DNA of 16,430 nt from JAURDE01 sp965365285 (GTDB taxonomy: Bacteria; Bdellovibrionota; Bacteriovoracia; Bacteriovoracales; Bacteriovoracaceae). The translations under genes and the position numbers were made by a program. The DNA is taken from the NCBI GenBank assembly GCA_965365285.1, contig CBDUBC010000061.1, positions 1-16,430 on the forward strand. The letters are read 5' to 3'. Below the pieces are notes generated by a model. That model did not search any database and was not told where the DNA came from. It saw nothing but the letters and a program-made list of their open reading frames with translations. Of this stretch, positions 6,203 to 13,703 are shown piece by piece (position 1 is the first letter of the stretch; the number at the start of each line of letters is the position of its first letter).

Positions 6203-7804
6203 ATGGCACGTCTAAAAAAAATATCTGAAATAGCAAAAAATCTTAAAATAAATCCTGACTATTTGGAACCTTACGGTCACTACAAAGCAAAGATCCCACT
6301 AGATCTTAAGGGCAAAAAGAAAAACTCCAACCTCGTTCTCGTCACTTCCATGTCTCCAACCCCTCAAGGAATTGGTAAGACCACTCTCTCAATAGGTTTA
6401 AGTGATGCCCTCTGTTCTATTGGAGAAAACTCCATTGCTGCTCTAAGAGAACCCTCTTTAGGCCCTATCTTTGGAAAAAAAGGAGGTGCAACTGGTGGGG
6501 GACTCTCAAATGTAGAACCTGCAGAAGATATTAACCTTCATTTTAATGGTGATTTTGCCGCTATAGAAAAAGCAAACAATCTCCTCTCTGCTCTTATTGA
6601 TAATTATATTCGTTTTCAGGGTCAGAAATATCAAATTGATCCTCGAACCATTGTGTGGAAAAGAGTAATGGATATGAATGATCGCTCCCTTCGTGAAATC
6701 ATCACAGGACTTGGTGGATCTAAAGGTGGAGTGCCTAGAGAAAGTGGGTTTGATATTACTGCCGCCAGTGAAATTATGGCCATTCTTTGCCTAAGTAACT
6801 CTCTCAAAGATCTTAAAGAAAGGATAGGGCGAATCTATGTAGGAAGAACGTATGATAACACCCCAGTTACAATTAAAGATCTTGGCTTTGAAGAACCAGC
6901 AACTCTTCTTCTAAAAGAAGCAATTAAACCTAATCTAGTTCAAACGTCTAATGGGAATCCTGCTATCATACATGGGGGACCTTTTGCTAACATAGCAACG
7001 GGAACGAATAGCTTACTTGCGACTAAAACAGCGCTAGGCTTAGCAGACTACGTCGTTACCGAGGCGGGCTTTGGTGCTGAGCTAGGAGCAGAAAAATTCT
7101 TTAATATTATCTGTAGAGAAGGAGAGCTTAAACCTTCTGTGGCGGTTATTCTCTTCTCCACAAAATCGTTAGAATTCCACGGAGATGGTGATTTAGAAAA
7201 AGGGTTTGAGAACCTTAAGCGTCATTATCATAACTGTAAAAAATTTGGCATACCAGTCATTACTGCTCAAAACCTCTGGAAAGAGGAGGACTCTAAAAAT
7301 CTAAAAAAGATTGCCTCTTTATGTGAAAAAGAATGCATTCCTTATGTTACCTGTGCGCCTTATACCGAAGGGGTGAAAGGAGTTGAGGGGTTGGCCAAAA
7401 TGGTTGTGGAAAGCTGCAAAAAAGATTGTGAGTTTCATCCGACTTATGACCTTGATCTCCCCTTAGTAGATAAGATTAAGCATCTTGCTAGAGATTTTTA
7501 TGGTGCTGGACAGGTAAAGTTTACGACAAAAGCAAAAAAGGCAATGGATGAGCTAGAAAAACTCGGTTTTGATAAATTTCCGATTTGTATGGCAAAAACA
7601 CCTCTTTCATTTTCGGATGACCCCTCACTCAGAGGAGCTCCTCAAGATTTTGACTTTCTTATTCGAGACTTTGAGTTTTCAGCGGGTGCGGGGTTTATTA
7701 TTCCTCTTGCAGGAGATATCTTAAGAATGCCAGCTTTTGCTAAAGAGCCTTCGGCGCTTCATATGAAAATAGATGATCAGGGAAAAATTACTGGTTTAAC
7801 CTAA
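6203..7804 (+). CDS. fhs: Formate-tetrahydrofolate ligase
   Basis: 533 residues, slightly shorter than the usual 555-560. Start ATG 6203 after AAAGGAAA. It makes 10-formyl-tetrahydrofolate from formate, ATP and tetrahydrofolate in cytosolic one-carbon metabolism. Family blocks are present along the whole length: SPTPQGIGKTTLSIGL (P-loop, 51-66), LREPSLGPIFGKKGGATGGG, PAEDINLHFNGDFAAI, VMDMNDRSLREIITGLGG, VTEAGFGAELGAEKF, ICMAKTPLSFSDDP and SAGAGFIIPLAGDILRMP. The P-loop normally reads TPxGEGKTT. Here the Glu is Ile, an unusual change beside the nucleotide site, and LSNVEPAEDI replaces the usual YSQVVPMEDI. The rest is intact, so it is probably active but from a divergent branch. It is followed after 14 bases by the hydroquinone reductase gene, very likely in one operon. 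Confidence 0.96.
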   Translation: MARLKKISEIAKNLKINPDYLEPYGHYKAKIPLDLKGKKKNSNLVLVTSMSPTPQGIGKTTLSIGLSDALCSIGENSIAALREPSLGPIFGKKGGATGGGLSNVEPAEDINLHFNGDFAAIEKANNLLSALIDNYIRFQGQKYQIDPRTIVWKRVMDMNDRSLREIITGLGGSKGGVPRESGFDITAASEIMAILCLSNSLKDLKERIGRIYVGRTYDNTPVTIKDLGFEEPATLLLKEAIKPNLVQTSNGNPAIIHGGPFANIATGTNSLLATKTALGLADYVVTEAGFGAELGAEKFFNIICREGELKPSVAVILFSTKSLEFHGDGDLEKGFENLKRHYHNCKKFGIPVITAQNLWKEEDSKNLKKIASLCEKECIPYVTCAPYTEGVKGVEGLAKMVVESCKKDCEFHPTYDLDLPLVDKIKHLARDFYGAGQVKFTTKAKKAMDELEKLGFDKFPICMAKTPLSFSDDPSLRGAPQDFDFLIRDFEFSAGAGFIIPLAGDILRMPAFAKEPSALHMKIDDQGKITGLT

Positions 7805-7818
7805 AAAGGAGAGAGTCC

Positions 7819-8751
7819 ATGGGGCTTCTAGTGGATGGTAAATGGATTAAAAAATCCATTATTAATAGTGATCAAGAAGGCGCCTATGATCGTCTCCCCA
7901 GAACCTTTCGAGGTTCTATTTCTTCAGATGATGAAAAATTCCAACCTGAATCTAATCGCTATCACCTTTATGTTAGTTATGCTTGTCCCTGGGCACATAG
8001 GACTCTCATTTATAGAAAGTTTAAACGATTAGAAGACCATATTTCTGTAAGTGTAGTTCATCCTGATATGTTAGAAGATGGCTGGATCTTTGATGACTCT
8101 TTTGCGGACGCGACTAAGGATCATCTCTATGGCTCAAAATATTTAAGAGAAATTTATCAAAAAGCAGACCCTCATATTAGTACAAGTGTTACGGTTCCCA
8201 TCCTTTGGGATAAAAAGTATGAAACCATTGTTAATAATGAGTCCAGTGAAATCATCAGAATATTTAATACTGCCTTTAATGACCTCACCGGTAACACTTT
8301 AGATTTTTATCCTGAAAAACTTCGCTTAGAAATTGATGCGCTTAATGAAAGAATCTATACGCCTGTTAATAATGGAGTTTATCTTTGTGGATTTGCAACT
8401 TCTCAAAAAGCCTATGACCAGGCGGTAACAACTCTTTTTAATACTCTAGATGAATTAGACTCACTTTTAGAAGGGAAAAAGTATCTTTTAGGAGATGAAC
8501 TCACCGAGGCGGATATTAGACTCATTCCCACTCTGTTAAGGTTTGATGCCGTCTATGTTACTCACTTTAAATGTAATATAAGAAGAATCAGAGACTATAA
8601 AAACCTCGGTCGCTACACTAAAGAGCTTTATGCACTTAGTGAGATTAAGGAAACGACTTTTATGGATCATATCAAAAGACATTATTTTTATAGCCATGAG
8701 ATGATCAATCCATTCAGAATCGTAGCAAAGGGTCCTGCAGAAATCTTCTAG
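7819..8751 (+). CDS. Glutathionyl-hydroquinone reductase (YqjG/EcmB family)
   Basis: 310 residues, start ATG 7819 after AAAAGGAG. An N-terminal thioredoxin-like domain contains YVSYACPWAHRTLI with catalytic Cys56 in the Ala-Cys-Pro-Trp-Ala-His-Arg signature of the family. A C-terminal helical glutathione-transferase domain follows from about residue 170, with LLGDELTEADIRLIPTLLRFD near residue 225. The family removes glutathione from glutathionyl-hydroquinones and protects against quinone stress. It shares a transcript with fhs (14-base gap), a pairing without an obvious pathway link. The TAG stop lies in CTAG, which also gives the stop of thpR on the other strand. Confidence 0.93.
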   Translation: MGLLVDGKWIKKSIINSDQEGAYDRLPRTFRGSISSDDEKFQPESNRYHLYVSYACPWAHRTLIYRKFKRLEDHISVSVVHPDMLEDGWIFDDSFADATKDHLYGSKYLREIYQKADPHISTSVTVPILWDKKYETIVNNESSEIIRIFNTAFNDLTGNTLDFYPEKLRLEIDALNERIYTPVNNGVYLCGFATSQKAYDQAVTTLFNTLDELDSLLEGKKYLLGDELTEADIRLIPTLLRFDAVYVTHFKCNIRRIRDYKNLGRYTKELYALSEIKETTFMDHIKRHYFYSHEMINPFRIVAKGPAEIF

Positions 8752-9287
8752 TAAAGTTCATAGCTTTGTTCAATATGATAGCGCGCGCCTTCTGGACGAA
8801 GTTCTGAACTCATAAGGTGAAAGTCTTTTGCTGTAAAAGCAGGGCTTTTAAAATTATGAAAATCTGTCAGCAGTTCTGCTAAGAGATCGGGTTCACTATG
8901 CTTTAGCCTTGCTAACGTCACATGGGGTTTAAAGTCTCTTTTTTCCACTTGGACATATTGCTTAACTTTTTTCTTTATAAGTTGATGAAGTTCTAATAGA
9001 TAATCACTCCCAGTAACAGAACTGTAGAGAATTTTAGGGTTATCACCAGGTCCAAAAAGATCTACTCCTTTAAGGTGAAGATCCATTTGAGTCATCGTGA
9101 TATCTTCAAGATCATCTTTAATTTCTTTAAAAATTTCTTGCGAAACTTCTCCAATAAATATCAAGGTCACATGAAGGCTTTCTTCTGGTATCCATCTGGC
9201 CCCCATGATTTCTCTGTGAAGAGAGCTCAGTTCTCTGTGAATTCTTTTAGGAAGGGTAATCGCTACAAATAATCTTTTGGTATACAT
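8748..9287 (-). CDS. thpR: RNA 2',3'-cyclic phosphodiesterase (ThpR, 2H family)
   Basis: 179 residues from ATG 9287; an in-frame GTG directly before it is the alternative start. The two HxT motifs of the 2H phosphoesterase superfamily are present, HVTLIFIG with His39/Thr41 and HVTLAR with His122/Thr124, spaced as in ThpR. The N-terminus KRLFVAITLP is typical. The enzyme opens 2',3'-cyclic phosphate RNA ends and historically was assayed as a 2'-5' RNA ligase. It is the last gene of a four-gene minus-strand operon, 8 bases after the barrel-protein stop. It has no Shine-Dalgarno, but a perfect TATAAT (9307-9302) ends 14 bases before its start codon, so a second nearly leaderless transcript is possible. 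Confidence 0.92.
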   Translation of the reverse strand: MYTKRLFVAITLPKRIHRELSSLHREIMGARWIPEESLHVTLIFIGEVSQEIFKEIKDDLEDITMTQMDLHLKGVDLFGPGDNPKILYSSVTGSDYLLELHQLIKKKVKQYVQVEKRDFKPHVTLARLKHSEPDLLAELLTDFHNFKSPAFTAKDFHLMSSELRPEGARYHIEQSYELY

Positions 9288-9295
9288 CACTAGGC

Positions 9296-9847
9296 CTAGA
9301 GATTATAGCGAAGGCCAAGTTGCCAAGGGAAAAAGTCATAGTCTTCAACATCGCCACCGGACCAAAGTCCACCGACATCAAAGAAAATTATAAAGTTATC
9401 ATCGTATTTATAATCTGTTCCAATTGTTGGTCCCATAGTCCAAGATGTTTCTTTACCGTAGTTGTCGTAAATATCGGTTCCTTTAATTTTGGTCCAACCA
9501 ACCCTAAGCTTAGCGTAAAAGGATAAGTTTTCATCTATAAACCCATGTCCAAAGTTGTATTTTGGTGCAACCGTGATGGCCATCATTCCAATTCGTCCCT
9601 CACGATTTTCTCTTGAAACGCTAAACTCCATACTTGGTAGATACTCGAGCTCAGCAGACCATTTTTCATTAAAGGCCTTTCCAAAACCTATAGAGAAGCC
9701 TCCCTCGGTTTTTTCAACTCCTTCATTACTTCCACCGGCCGCTTCTTCAAAGTTTCTGGTCCAAACAAGGATCCCTGCCTGTGCATAATAGTTTGCAAAA
9801 GTTTCAAGACTAAAAAGAAGAGCTATAGAAGAGATTATTAATTTCAT
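9296..9847 (-). CDS. Outer-membrane beta-barrel protein (OmpA-like small barrel)
   Basis: 183 residues from ATG 9847. This start is chosen because GGTGAGG lies just before it and a signal peptide follows (ending Glu-Thr-Phe-Ala at residue 18). The next upstream in-frame start, 9877, would overlap the neighbour gene. The mature protein alternates polar and aromatic residues in strand-like blocks (GGFSIGFGKAF, SAELEYLPSMEF, GMMAITVAPKYNF, LSFYAKLRVGWTKI, SWTMGPTIGTDYKY, FIIFFDVGGLW, WQLGLRYNL). It ends in a beta signal, as expected for an 8-strand barrel. Function unknown; it may be structural or a small porin-like protein. It starts 4 bases after the dehydrogenase stop. Confidence 0.82.
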   Translation of the reverse strand: MKLIISSIALLFSLETFANYYAQAGILVWTRNFEEAAGGSNEGVEKTEGGFSIGFGKAFNEKWSAELEYLPSMEFSVSRENREGRIGMMAITVAPKYNFGHGFIDENLSFYAKLRVGWTKIKGTDIYDNYGKETSWTMGPTIGTDYKYDDNFIIFFDVGGLWSGGDVEDYDFFPWQLGLRYNL

Positions 9848-9851
9848 TGCC

Positions 9852-10592
9852 TCACCAGGGTATTTTTTTATTATCATAACTTAAAAAAGACCCCGTGTCT
9901 TTAGACTCTTTTCCTTCTAAAGTATTTAAGATATTTCTTGCAGTTTCTGCAGGAGAGTAAATGGTATACTTCACATTTTTTGAAAATGGCCTAGAAAGAT
10001 CTGTATCTGTTGTCCCTGGGTGAATGGCAAGAACAGCACAGTTTTTTCTCTTTCTCTCCCATTCAATAGAAATGCATTTTAAAAGCATGTTAAGCGCTGC
10101 TTTTGAGGCGCGATAGCTATACCATCCTCCTAAGTGATTATCCTCTATACTTCCCACCTTGGCCGAGATGGTAACAAAACAGCTTATGGTTTCTTTGGAG
10201 ATTTTGGGATCAAGGTATTTGGCAAGAAGGGGAGTGACAAAGGCATTCACTTTCATCACTTCACTAAAATCTTTTTCGTTAATATTTCGAAGAGATTTTT
10301 CGGGAGATAGACCATCCCCGTGAAGAACGCCTACACAATTGATAACCAAATCAATCTCTCCTTCAATTTTTTCGGAAAACATTTGAACCTCTTCTTCATT
10401 GCAAGGATTAGTTTGGAAGCAAGTAATGTTTTCCATGGCTAGAAGTTCACCAGCCAAACTTTTATTTCTAAACGTAGCAAAAATCTTAATATTTGGATTG
10501 GATCTTTTTATTTCCTGAACAAAGGCCAGCCCTATTCCATGACCTGCACCAACGATCAGAATCTGCTTACAATTTTCTAACTTAAAACTCAT
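9852..10592 (-). CDS. Short-chain dehydrogenase/reductase (SDR), C-factor-like
   Basis: 246 residues. Classical SDR motifs: nucleotide-binding VGAGHGIGLA (14-23), NCVG at 85-88 (usual NNAG position), Ser143 in VTISAKVGS, and YxxxK as Tyr160 and Lys164 in YSYRASKAA. All catalytic residues are therefore present. Overall features, including HPGTTDTDLSRPF after the active site, resemble the CsgA/C-factor and sniffer-type SDRs. It is a soluble NAD(P)H-dependent oxidoreductase whose substrate cannot be told. Its ATG overlaps the last codon of the glutathione peroxidase gene by 4 bases, so translation is coupled. Confidence 0.92.
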   Translation of the reverse strand: MSFKLENCKQILIVGAGHGIGLAFVQEIKRSNPNIKIFATFRNKSLAGELLAMENITCFQTNPCNEEEVQMFSEKIEGEIDLVINCVGVLHGDGLSPEKSLRNINEKDFSEVMKVNAFVTPLLAKYLDPKISKETISCFVTISAKVGSIEDNHLGGWYSYRASKAALNMLLKCISIEWERKRKNCAVLAIHPGTTDTDLSRPFSKNVKYTIYSPAETARNILNTLEGKESKDTGSFLSYDNKKIPW

Positions 10593-11104
10593 GGAAGCAC
10601 CTTTTCGATATCACCTTCTAGACTCTTAGGTTTTACCGCGCTTTTAAAACGTTTAACAAATTTGCCATCAGGTCCAATGAGGAACTTTTCAAAGTTCCAA
10701 CTTACTTCATCTCCTCCAGACTCATTAACAAGAGTCTGGAAAAGAGGTGTTTTTTGCGCTCCTTTTACAACTAATTTTTCAGACAGAGGAAAAGTGACGC
10801 CATAATTAATCAAGCAAAACTTAGCAACTCCTTCGTCATTTTCGGGCGTTTGAGAACCAAAGTCATTGGAAGGAACACCCAGAACTACGAGTCCTTTATC
10901 CTTATATTTTTGATAAAGCGCCTCGAGGTCATCCAATTGACCTGTATATCCACATCGCGTGGCGATGTTAACAATTAAAAGCGCTTTATTCTTAAACTCA
11001 GCAAGTTTAATTTCTTCCCCTTTTGTATTTTTAACACTGATGTCGTGAACTCCGGCATTTAGTTGCAGAGTTAGTACCATTAAGATAGAAGCTAAGATTT
11101 TCAT
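10589..11104 (-). CDS. Exported glutathione peroxidase family protein
   Basis: 171 residues, start ATG 11104 after AAGGGGGAA. A signal peptide (MKILASILMVLTLQLNA) precedes the thioredoxin-fold domain, so it acts in the periplasm. Most bacterial homologs (BtuE) lack such a signal. Catalytic residues are visible: Cys51 in NIATRCGYTGQ, Gln85 in NDFGSQTPEN, Trp136 and Asn137 in WNFEKFL. Cys97 in KFCLINYGVTFPL is the likely resolving cysteine of the thioredoxin-dependent type. It should reduce peroxides or lipid hydroperoxides. First gene of the operon with SDR, barrel protein and ThpR. Confidence 0.93.
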   Translation of the reverse strand: MKILASILMVLTLQLNAGVHDISVKNTKGEEIKLAEFKNKALLIVNIATRCGYTGQLDDLEALYQKYKDKGLVVLGVPSNDFGSQTPENDEGVAKFCLINYGVTFPLSEKLVVKGAQKTPLFQTLVNESGGDEVSWNFEKFLIGPDGKFVKRFKSAVKPKSLEGDIEKVLP

Positions 11105-11142
11105 AATTCCCCCTTCAGCATGGTAAATGATACTACTGTTTA

Positions 11143-11170
11143 TTTAGATAGACATAGTTTATACTATAAA
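11143..11170 (+). promoter_or_regulatory. Candidate promoter of the cryptochrome gene
   Basis: TTTAGA (11143-11148), 16-base spacer, TATAAA (11165-11170), predicting a leader of about 25 bases that contains AGAAGG. It lies between two divergent genes. Confidence 0.4.
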
Positions 11171-11201
11171 ACTAAGTATTCAAAATTAGAAGGTATTCAT
11201 A

Positions 11202-12683
11202 ATGAACCAGCTCAGCGTTATCTTGGGAAACCAACTTTTTGATCTCGATTACTATGAGGACTTTCCTCGTGATGTCTTCATGGCCGAAGATCGAGGACTA
11301 TGTACTCATTTCAAATACCATAAGCACAAAATTATTCACTTTCTCGCTTCTATGAGAACCTATACCAAAAGTTTAAAGGAAAGAGGCTTTCGTCCCTTAT
11401 ATCATCAGCTGGATAAAACTAAAGGCTTCCTGGAGGAGCTTGAAAAAATTGTTAAAAAACATAAGGTCCAAGAAATTCATATTTTTGAAATAGAGGACAA
11501 GTTTTTTGAAGATGAGCTTCTTTCGAAATTTCAAAAATGGAATGTAAAAGTAAAAATTTATGAATCTCCTATGTTTATGTGCTCCAGGCAAGAATTTCGA
11601 GATTATCTTGAAGGAGTTAATAAACCTCTTCTAAATAATTTTTATATCGAGCAAAGAAAGCGACACGGTATACTCATGCACAAAGGTTCTCCTGTTGGTG
11701 GACAGTGGAATTTTGATCAAGACAACCGAAAAAAAATTCCAGCGTCATTTTCTGTAACTGATTTTTTACCACCAACAATAAGCACACCTATTGTTGAGGA
11801 AGTAAAAAAACTTGTAGATAAGCATTTTTCTGATCATCCAGGGGACAGTAAAAACTTCTGGATCCCCGTCGATCGCGACTCTTCTCTCAAATGGTTTCAT
11901 TCTTATTTAAAAGAGCGGTTTAAATATTTCGGTGACTTTCAAGATTCACTTGATCAGAGAAATCCTTTTCTTTATCACTCAATTATTTCTCCTCTTATTA
12001 ACATCGGTTTTTTGACACCTCTTGAAGTTGTTAAAGAAGTAGAGACCCTAGCAACTAAAGATAATCTTAATGCTGTAGAGGGATTCATAAGACAAGTGAT
12101 GGGATGGAGAGAGTTCATTAGAGGAATCTATCAGTCTTGCGATGAATTTCAACAAAAAGAAAATTTCTTTAATCATAAAGCGAAGCTTAGACCATGTTGG
12201 TATAAGGGGAATACCGGAATACCTCCTCTTGATGATGCTATTAAAAAGTCTTTAAAATGGGGATACGCCCATCATATTGAAAGACTTATGGTCCTAGGAA
12301 ACCTTATGCTTCTTCTAGAGGTCGACCCTAAAGAGGTTTATAAATGGTTTATGGAAATGTTTGTGGATTCGTCTGATTGGGTGATGGGACCTAATGTTTT
12401 TGGGATGTCTCAATTTAGTGACGGGGGCATCTTTGCGACAAAACCCTATATGAGTGGATCTAATTATATTTTTAAAATGAGTAGCTACAAAAAAGATCCT
12501 AGTTGGTCACTCGGTTGGGACGGACTTTATTGGCGTTTTATCGATCGCAAAAGAGAGTTTTTGCAAAAAAATCATCGCCTAAATATGATGGTTAAGATGT
12601 ATGACAAAATGGATGCTACTAAAAGAAATACTATTCTTAAAGAGGCTTCAAAGTTAGAAAAGAAGCTCGTTATTCCCAAGTAA
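11202..12683 (+). CDS. Cryptochrome/photolyase-related protein (FeS-BCP/PhrB family) lacking cluster cysteines
   Basis: 493 residues, start ATG 11202 after AGAAGG. The N-terminal Rossmann-like half begins LSVILGNQLFDLD; the helical FAD half contains GGQWNFDQDNRKK (166-178), RQVMGWREF (297-305), GYAHHIERLMVLGN (354-367), DWVMGPNVFGMSQFSDGG (392-409) and TKPYMSGSNY. These are signatures of the prokaryotic (6-4) photolyase/CryB family, which uses FAD and light to repair DNA. Family members with a [4Fe-4S] cluster have one Cys before the GYxHHIERLM block and three Cys after the Ser-x-Asn-Tyr block. Here the equivalent places read TGIPPLDDAI and MSSYKKDPSWSLGW, and the last Cys in the protein is Cys332. 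The protein is therefore probably cluster-free. It could be a repair enzyme or a light sensor. Confidence 0.9.
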   Translation: MNQLSVILGNQLFDLDYYEDFPRDVFMAEDRGLCTHFKYHKHKIIHFLASMRTYTKSLKERGFRPLYHQLDKTKGFLEELEKIVKKHKVQEIHIFEIEDKFFEDELLSKFQKWNVKVKIYESPMFMCSRQEFRDYLEGVNKPLLNNFYIEQRKRHGILMHKGSPVGGQWNFDQDNRKKIPASFSVTDFLPPTISTPIVEEVKKLVDKHFSDHPGDSKNFWIPVDRDSSLKWFHSYLKERFKYFGDFQDSLDQRNPFLYHSIISPLINIGFLTPLEVVKEVETLATKDNLNAVEGFIRQVMGWREFIRGIYQSCDEFQQKENFFNHKAKLRPCWYKGNTGIPPLDDAIKKSLKWGYAHHIERLMVLGNLMLLLEVDPKEVYKWFMEMFVDSSDWVMGPNVFGMSQFSDGGIFATKPYMSGSNYIFKMSSYKKDPSWSLGWDGLYWRFIDRKREFLQKNHRLNMMVKMYDKMDATKRNTILKEASKLEKKLVIPK

Positions 12684-13503
12684 TCGCTAAGTCTTTTAAA
12701 ACTTCAATTCTTTTTTGGGTGTTGGGGTGAGTGCTTAAAAATTCAGGTGGTTTATTTCCAAAAAGTCCTCTGTTAGCATAATCCATTCTAGAGAGAGCGC
12801 TAGCAAGCGCTAGAGGATCTTCTGTAAGGTGAGATCCTTCTAAATCAGCATTATATTCCCTTGTTCGAGAAAGCTTTAATTGCAATAAAGTAATAATCGT
12901 TGGAATTACCATAATAAGCATCAAGGCCATAGGATTAATATGAACAACCCCAAAAAGAAGAAGAGGGAAAAGAATTATGAGAATAAAAGTTGCAAAAGAC
13001 ACAAAGCCTGAAGCTACTCGACCAATAAGTTGAGTAAGAGTTGAGATGATGAGATCACCATTTGCGATATGAGAAATCTCGTGGGCCAGAATCGCATTGA
13101 GTTCTCGAGTATTCATCGTTGAGAGGAGCCCCTCAGAAACGGCAATAACAGGTTTTTCTTTGTTTCCAGTTGAAAATGCCATATTCATAGGACTAGGAAT
13201 TAAAAACACTTTTGGTAAAACCTCTAACCCAGCTTTAATTCCAAGATGATCCACAAGTCGATAGAGCTCAGGGTAGTGAAAAGGCGGTATATACTGTGCT
13301 CTATGAATTCTTAGAGCTAATGAATGGGCCTTTTGTTGAATAAAAACAAATGAGAAAAAGATCGTGAGACCACCAAAAATAAATCCGAGTCGACCAAAGA
13401 GAGAATAGGCCAAAAAAATAAAGAGTGTTGCAATGCCCACAAAAATAAGAGCAGTTTCAATCAGATTAGAAAGTCTATTTTTTGAATATTTATAATCATT
13501 CAC
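12670..13503 (-). CDS. htpX: HtpX-like membrane zinc metalloprotease (M48)
   Basis: 277 residues from GTG 13503; GTG 13512 is the alternative start three codons earlier. The zinc site is HEISH (His141, His145 in this numbering), with the third ligand Glu216 in TREYNADLEGS. Two membrane segments lie near residues 14-36 and 38-56, and two more after the active site, near 166-187 and 191-208, as in HtpX. It degrades damaged inner-membrane proteins with its active site in the cytoplasm. No Shine-Dalgarno is visible. A TTGACT-N16-CATAGT promoter ends 7 bases before GTG 13503 and overlaps GTG 13512, which favours 13503 and a leaderless mRNA. Divergent from the Hsp20 operon. The 3' end overlaps the cryptochrome gene by 14 bases. 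Confidence 0.92.
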   Translation of the reverse strand: MNDYKYSKNRLSNLIETALIFVGIATLFIFLAYSLFGRLGFIFGGLTIFFSFVFIQQKAHSLALRIHRAQYIPPFHYPELYRLVDHLGIKAGLEVLPKVFLIPSPMNMAFSTGNKEKPVIAVSEGLLSTMNTRELNAILAHEISHIANGDLIISTLTQLIGRVASGFVSFATFILIILFPLLLFGVVHINPMALMLIMVIPTIITLLQLKLSRTREYNADLEGSHLTEDPLALASALSRMDYANRGLFGNKPPEFLSTHPNTQKRIEVLKDLAITWE

Positions 13504-13510
13504 AGCTAAC

Positions 13511-13538
13511 ACTATGGGATCAAACTTGAAGAAGTCAA
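13511..13538 (-). promoter_or_regulatory. Promoter of htpX, predicting a leaderless mRNA
   Basis: On the minus strand TTGACT (13538-13533), a 16-base spacer and CATAGT (13516-13511). The predicted transcription start falls at or within a base or two of GTG 13503. Confidence 0.5.
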
Positions 13539-13577
13539 CCTATTAGGTCGGTAAGTTATTAAAATTACTGCAGACCC

Positions 13578-13605
13578 TTGACAAAACTCCTAGCCATATT
13601 AATTT
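13578..13605 (+). promoter_or_regulatory. Promoter of the Hsp20 operon
   Basis: A consensus TTGACA (13578-13583), a 16-base spacer and TAATTT (13600-13605) predict a start near 13612 and a leader of about 92 bases. The CCCTTGAC context recalls a heat-shock sigma -35 box, but no CCCCAT -10 box lies at the right distance, and no CIRCE element is present. Confidence 0.5.
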
Positions 13606-13611
13606 GAGACT

Positions 13612-13703
13612 AATAATTGTGCTGCCAAGGGAATCGGAGAAGATCTTGGGTTTGCATGATCTTCTTTTACCTCTGGCAAAACCTTGCAATCAAGGAGGTA
13701 AGA
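13612..13703 (+). promoter_or_regulatory. Structured 5' leader, candidate RNA thermometer of the Hsp20 operon
   Basis: Two structures can form. Hairpin 1 is AGAAGATC (13638-13645) with GATCTTCT (13658-13665) and a 12-base loop. Hairpin 2 hides the ribosome site: CCTTG (13682-13686) pairs with CAAGG (13691-13695), and TTTTACCT (13665-13672) pairs with AGGTAAGA (13696-13703, one G-U pair). It is broken only by a 9-base bulge. Together they pair the complete Shine-Dalgarno AAGGAGGT (13692-13699) up to the base before ATG 13704. TGCCA (13623-13627) can also pair with TGGCA (13674-13678), an alternative long-range fold. Size and design resemble ROSE-type thermometers of small heat-shock genes, but I do not see a known family signature. 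Hairpin 1 followed by TTTT could also act as a weak terminator or attenuator. Confidence 0.55.

Noticed and set aside
9075..9788. Plus-strand frames opposite thpR and the barrel gene
   Set aside because: No ribosome site and low-complexity composition; the minus-strand genes are supported by motifs.
9848..9877. Earlier start (9877) of the outer-membrane barrel gene
   Set aside because: It would overlap the dehydrogenase gene and place charged residues before the signal peptide.
13577..13600. Sigma-32 type heat-shock promoter (CCCTTGAC...CCAT)
   Set aside because: The spacing between the boxes is too short and the -10 part is incomplete; a sigma70-like TTGACA-N16-TAATTT fits better.
13617..13703. 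Upstream in-frame extension (TTG 13617) of the small secreted protein
   Set aside because: It would run through the structured leader and destroy the signal peptide start; the perfect ribosome site points to ATG 13704.
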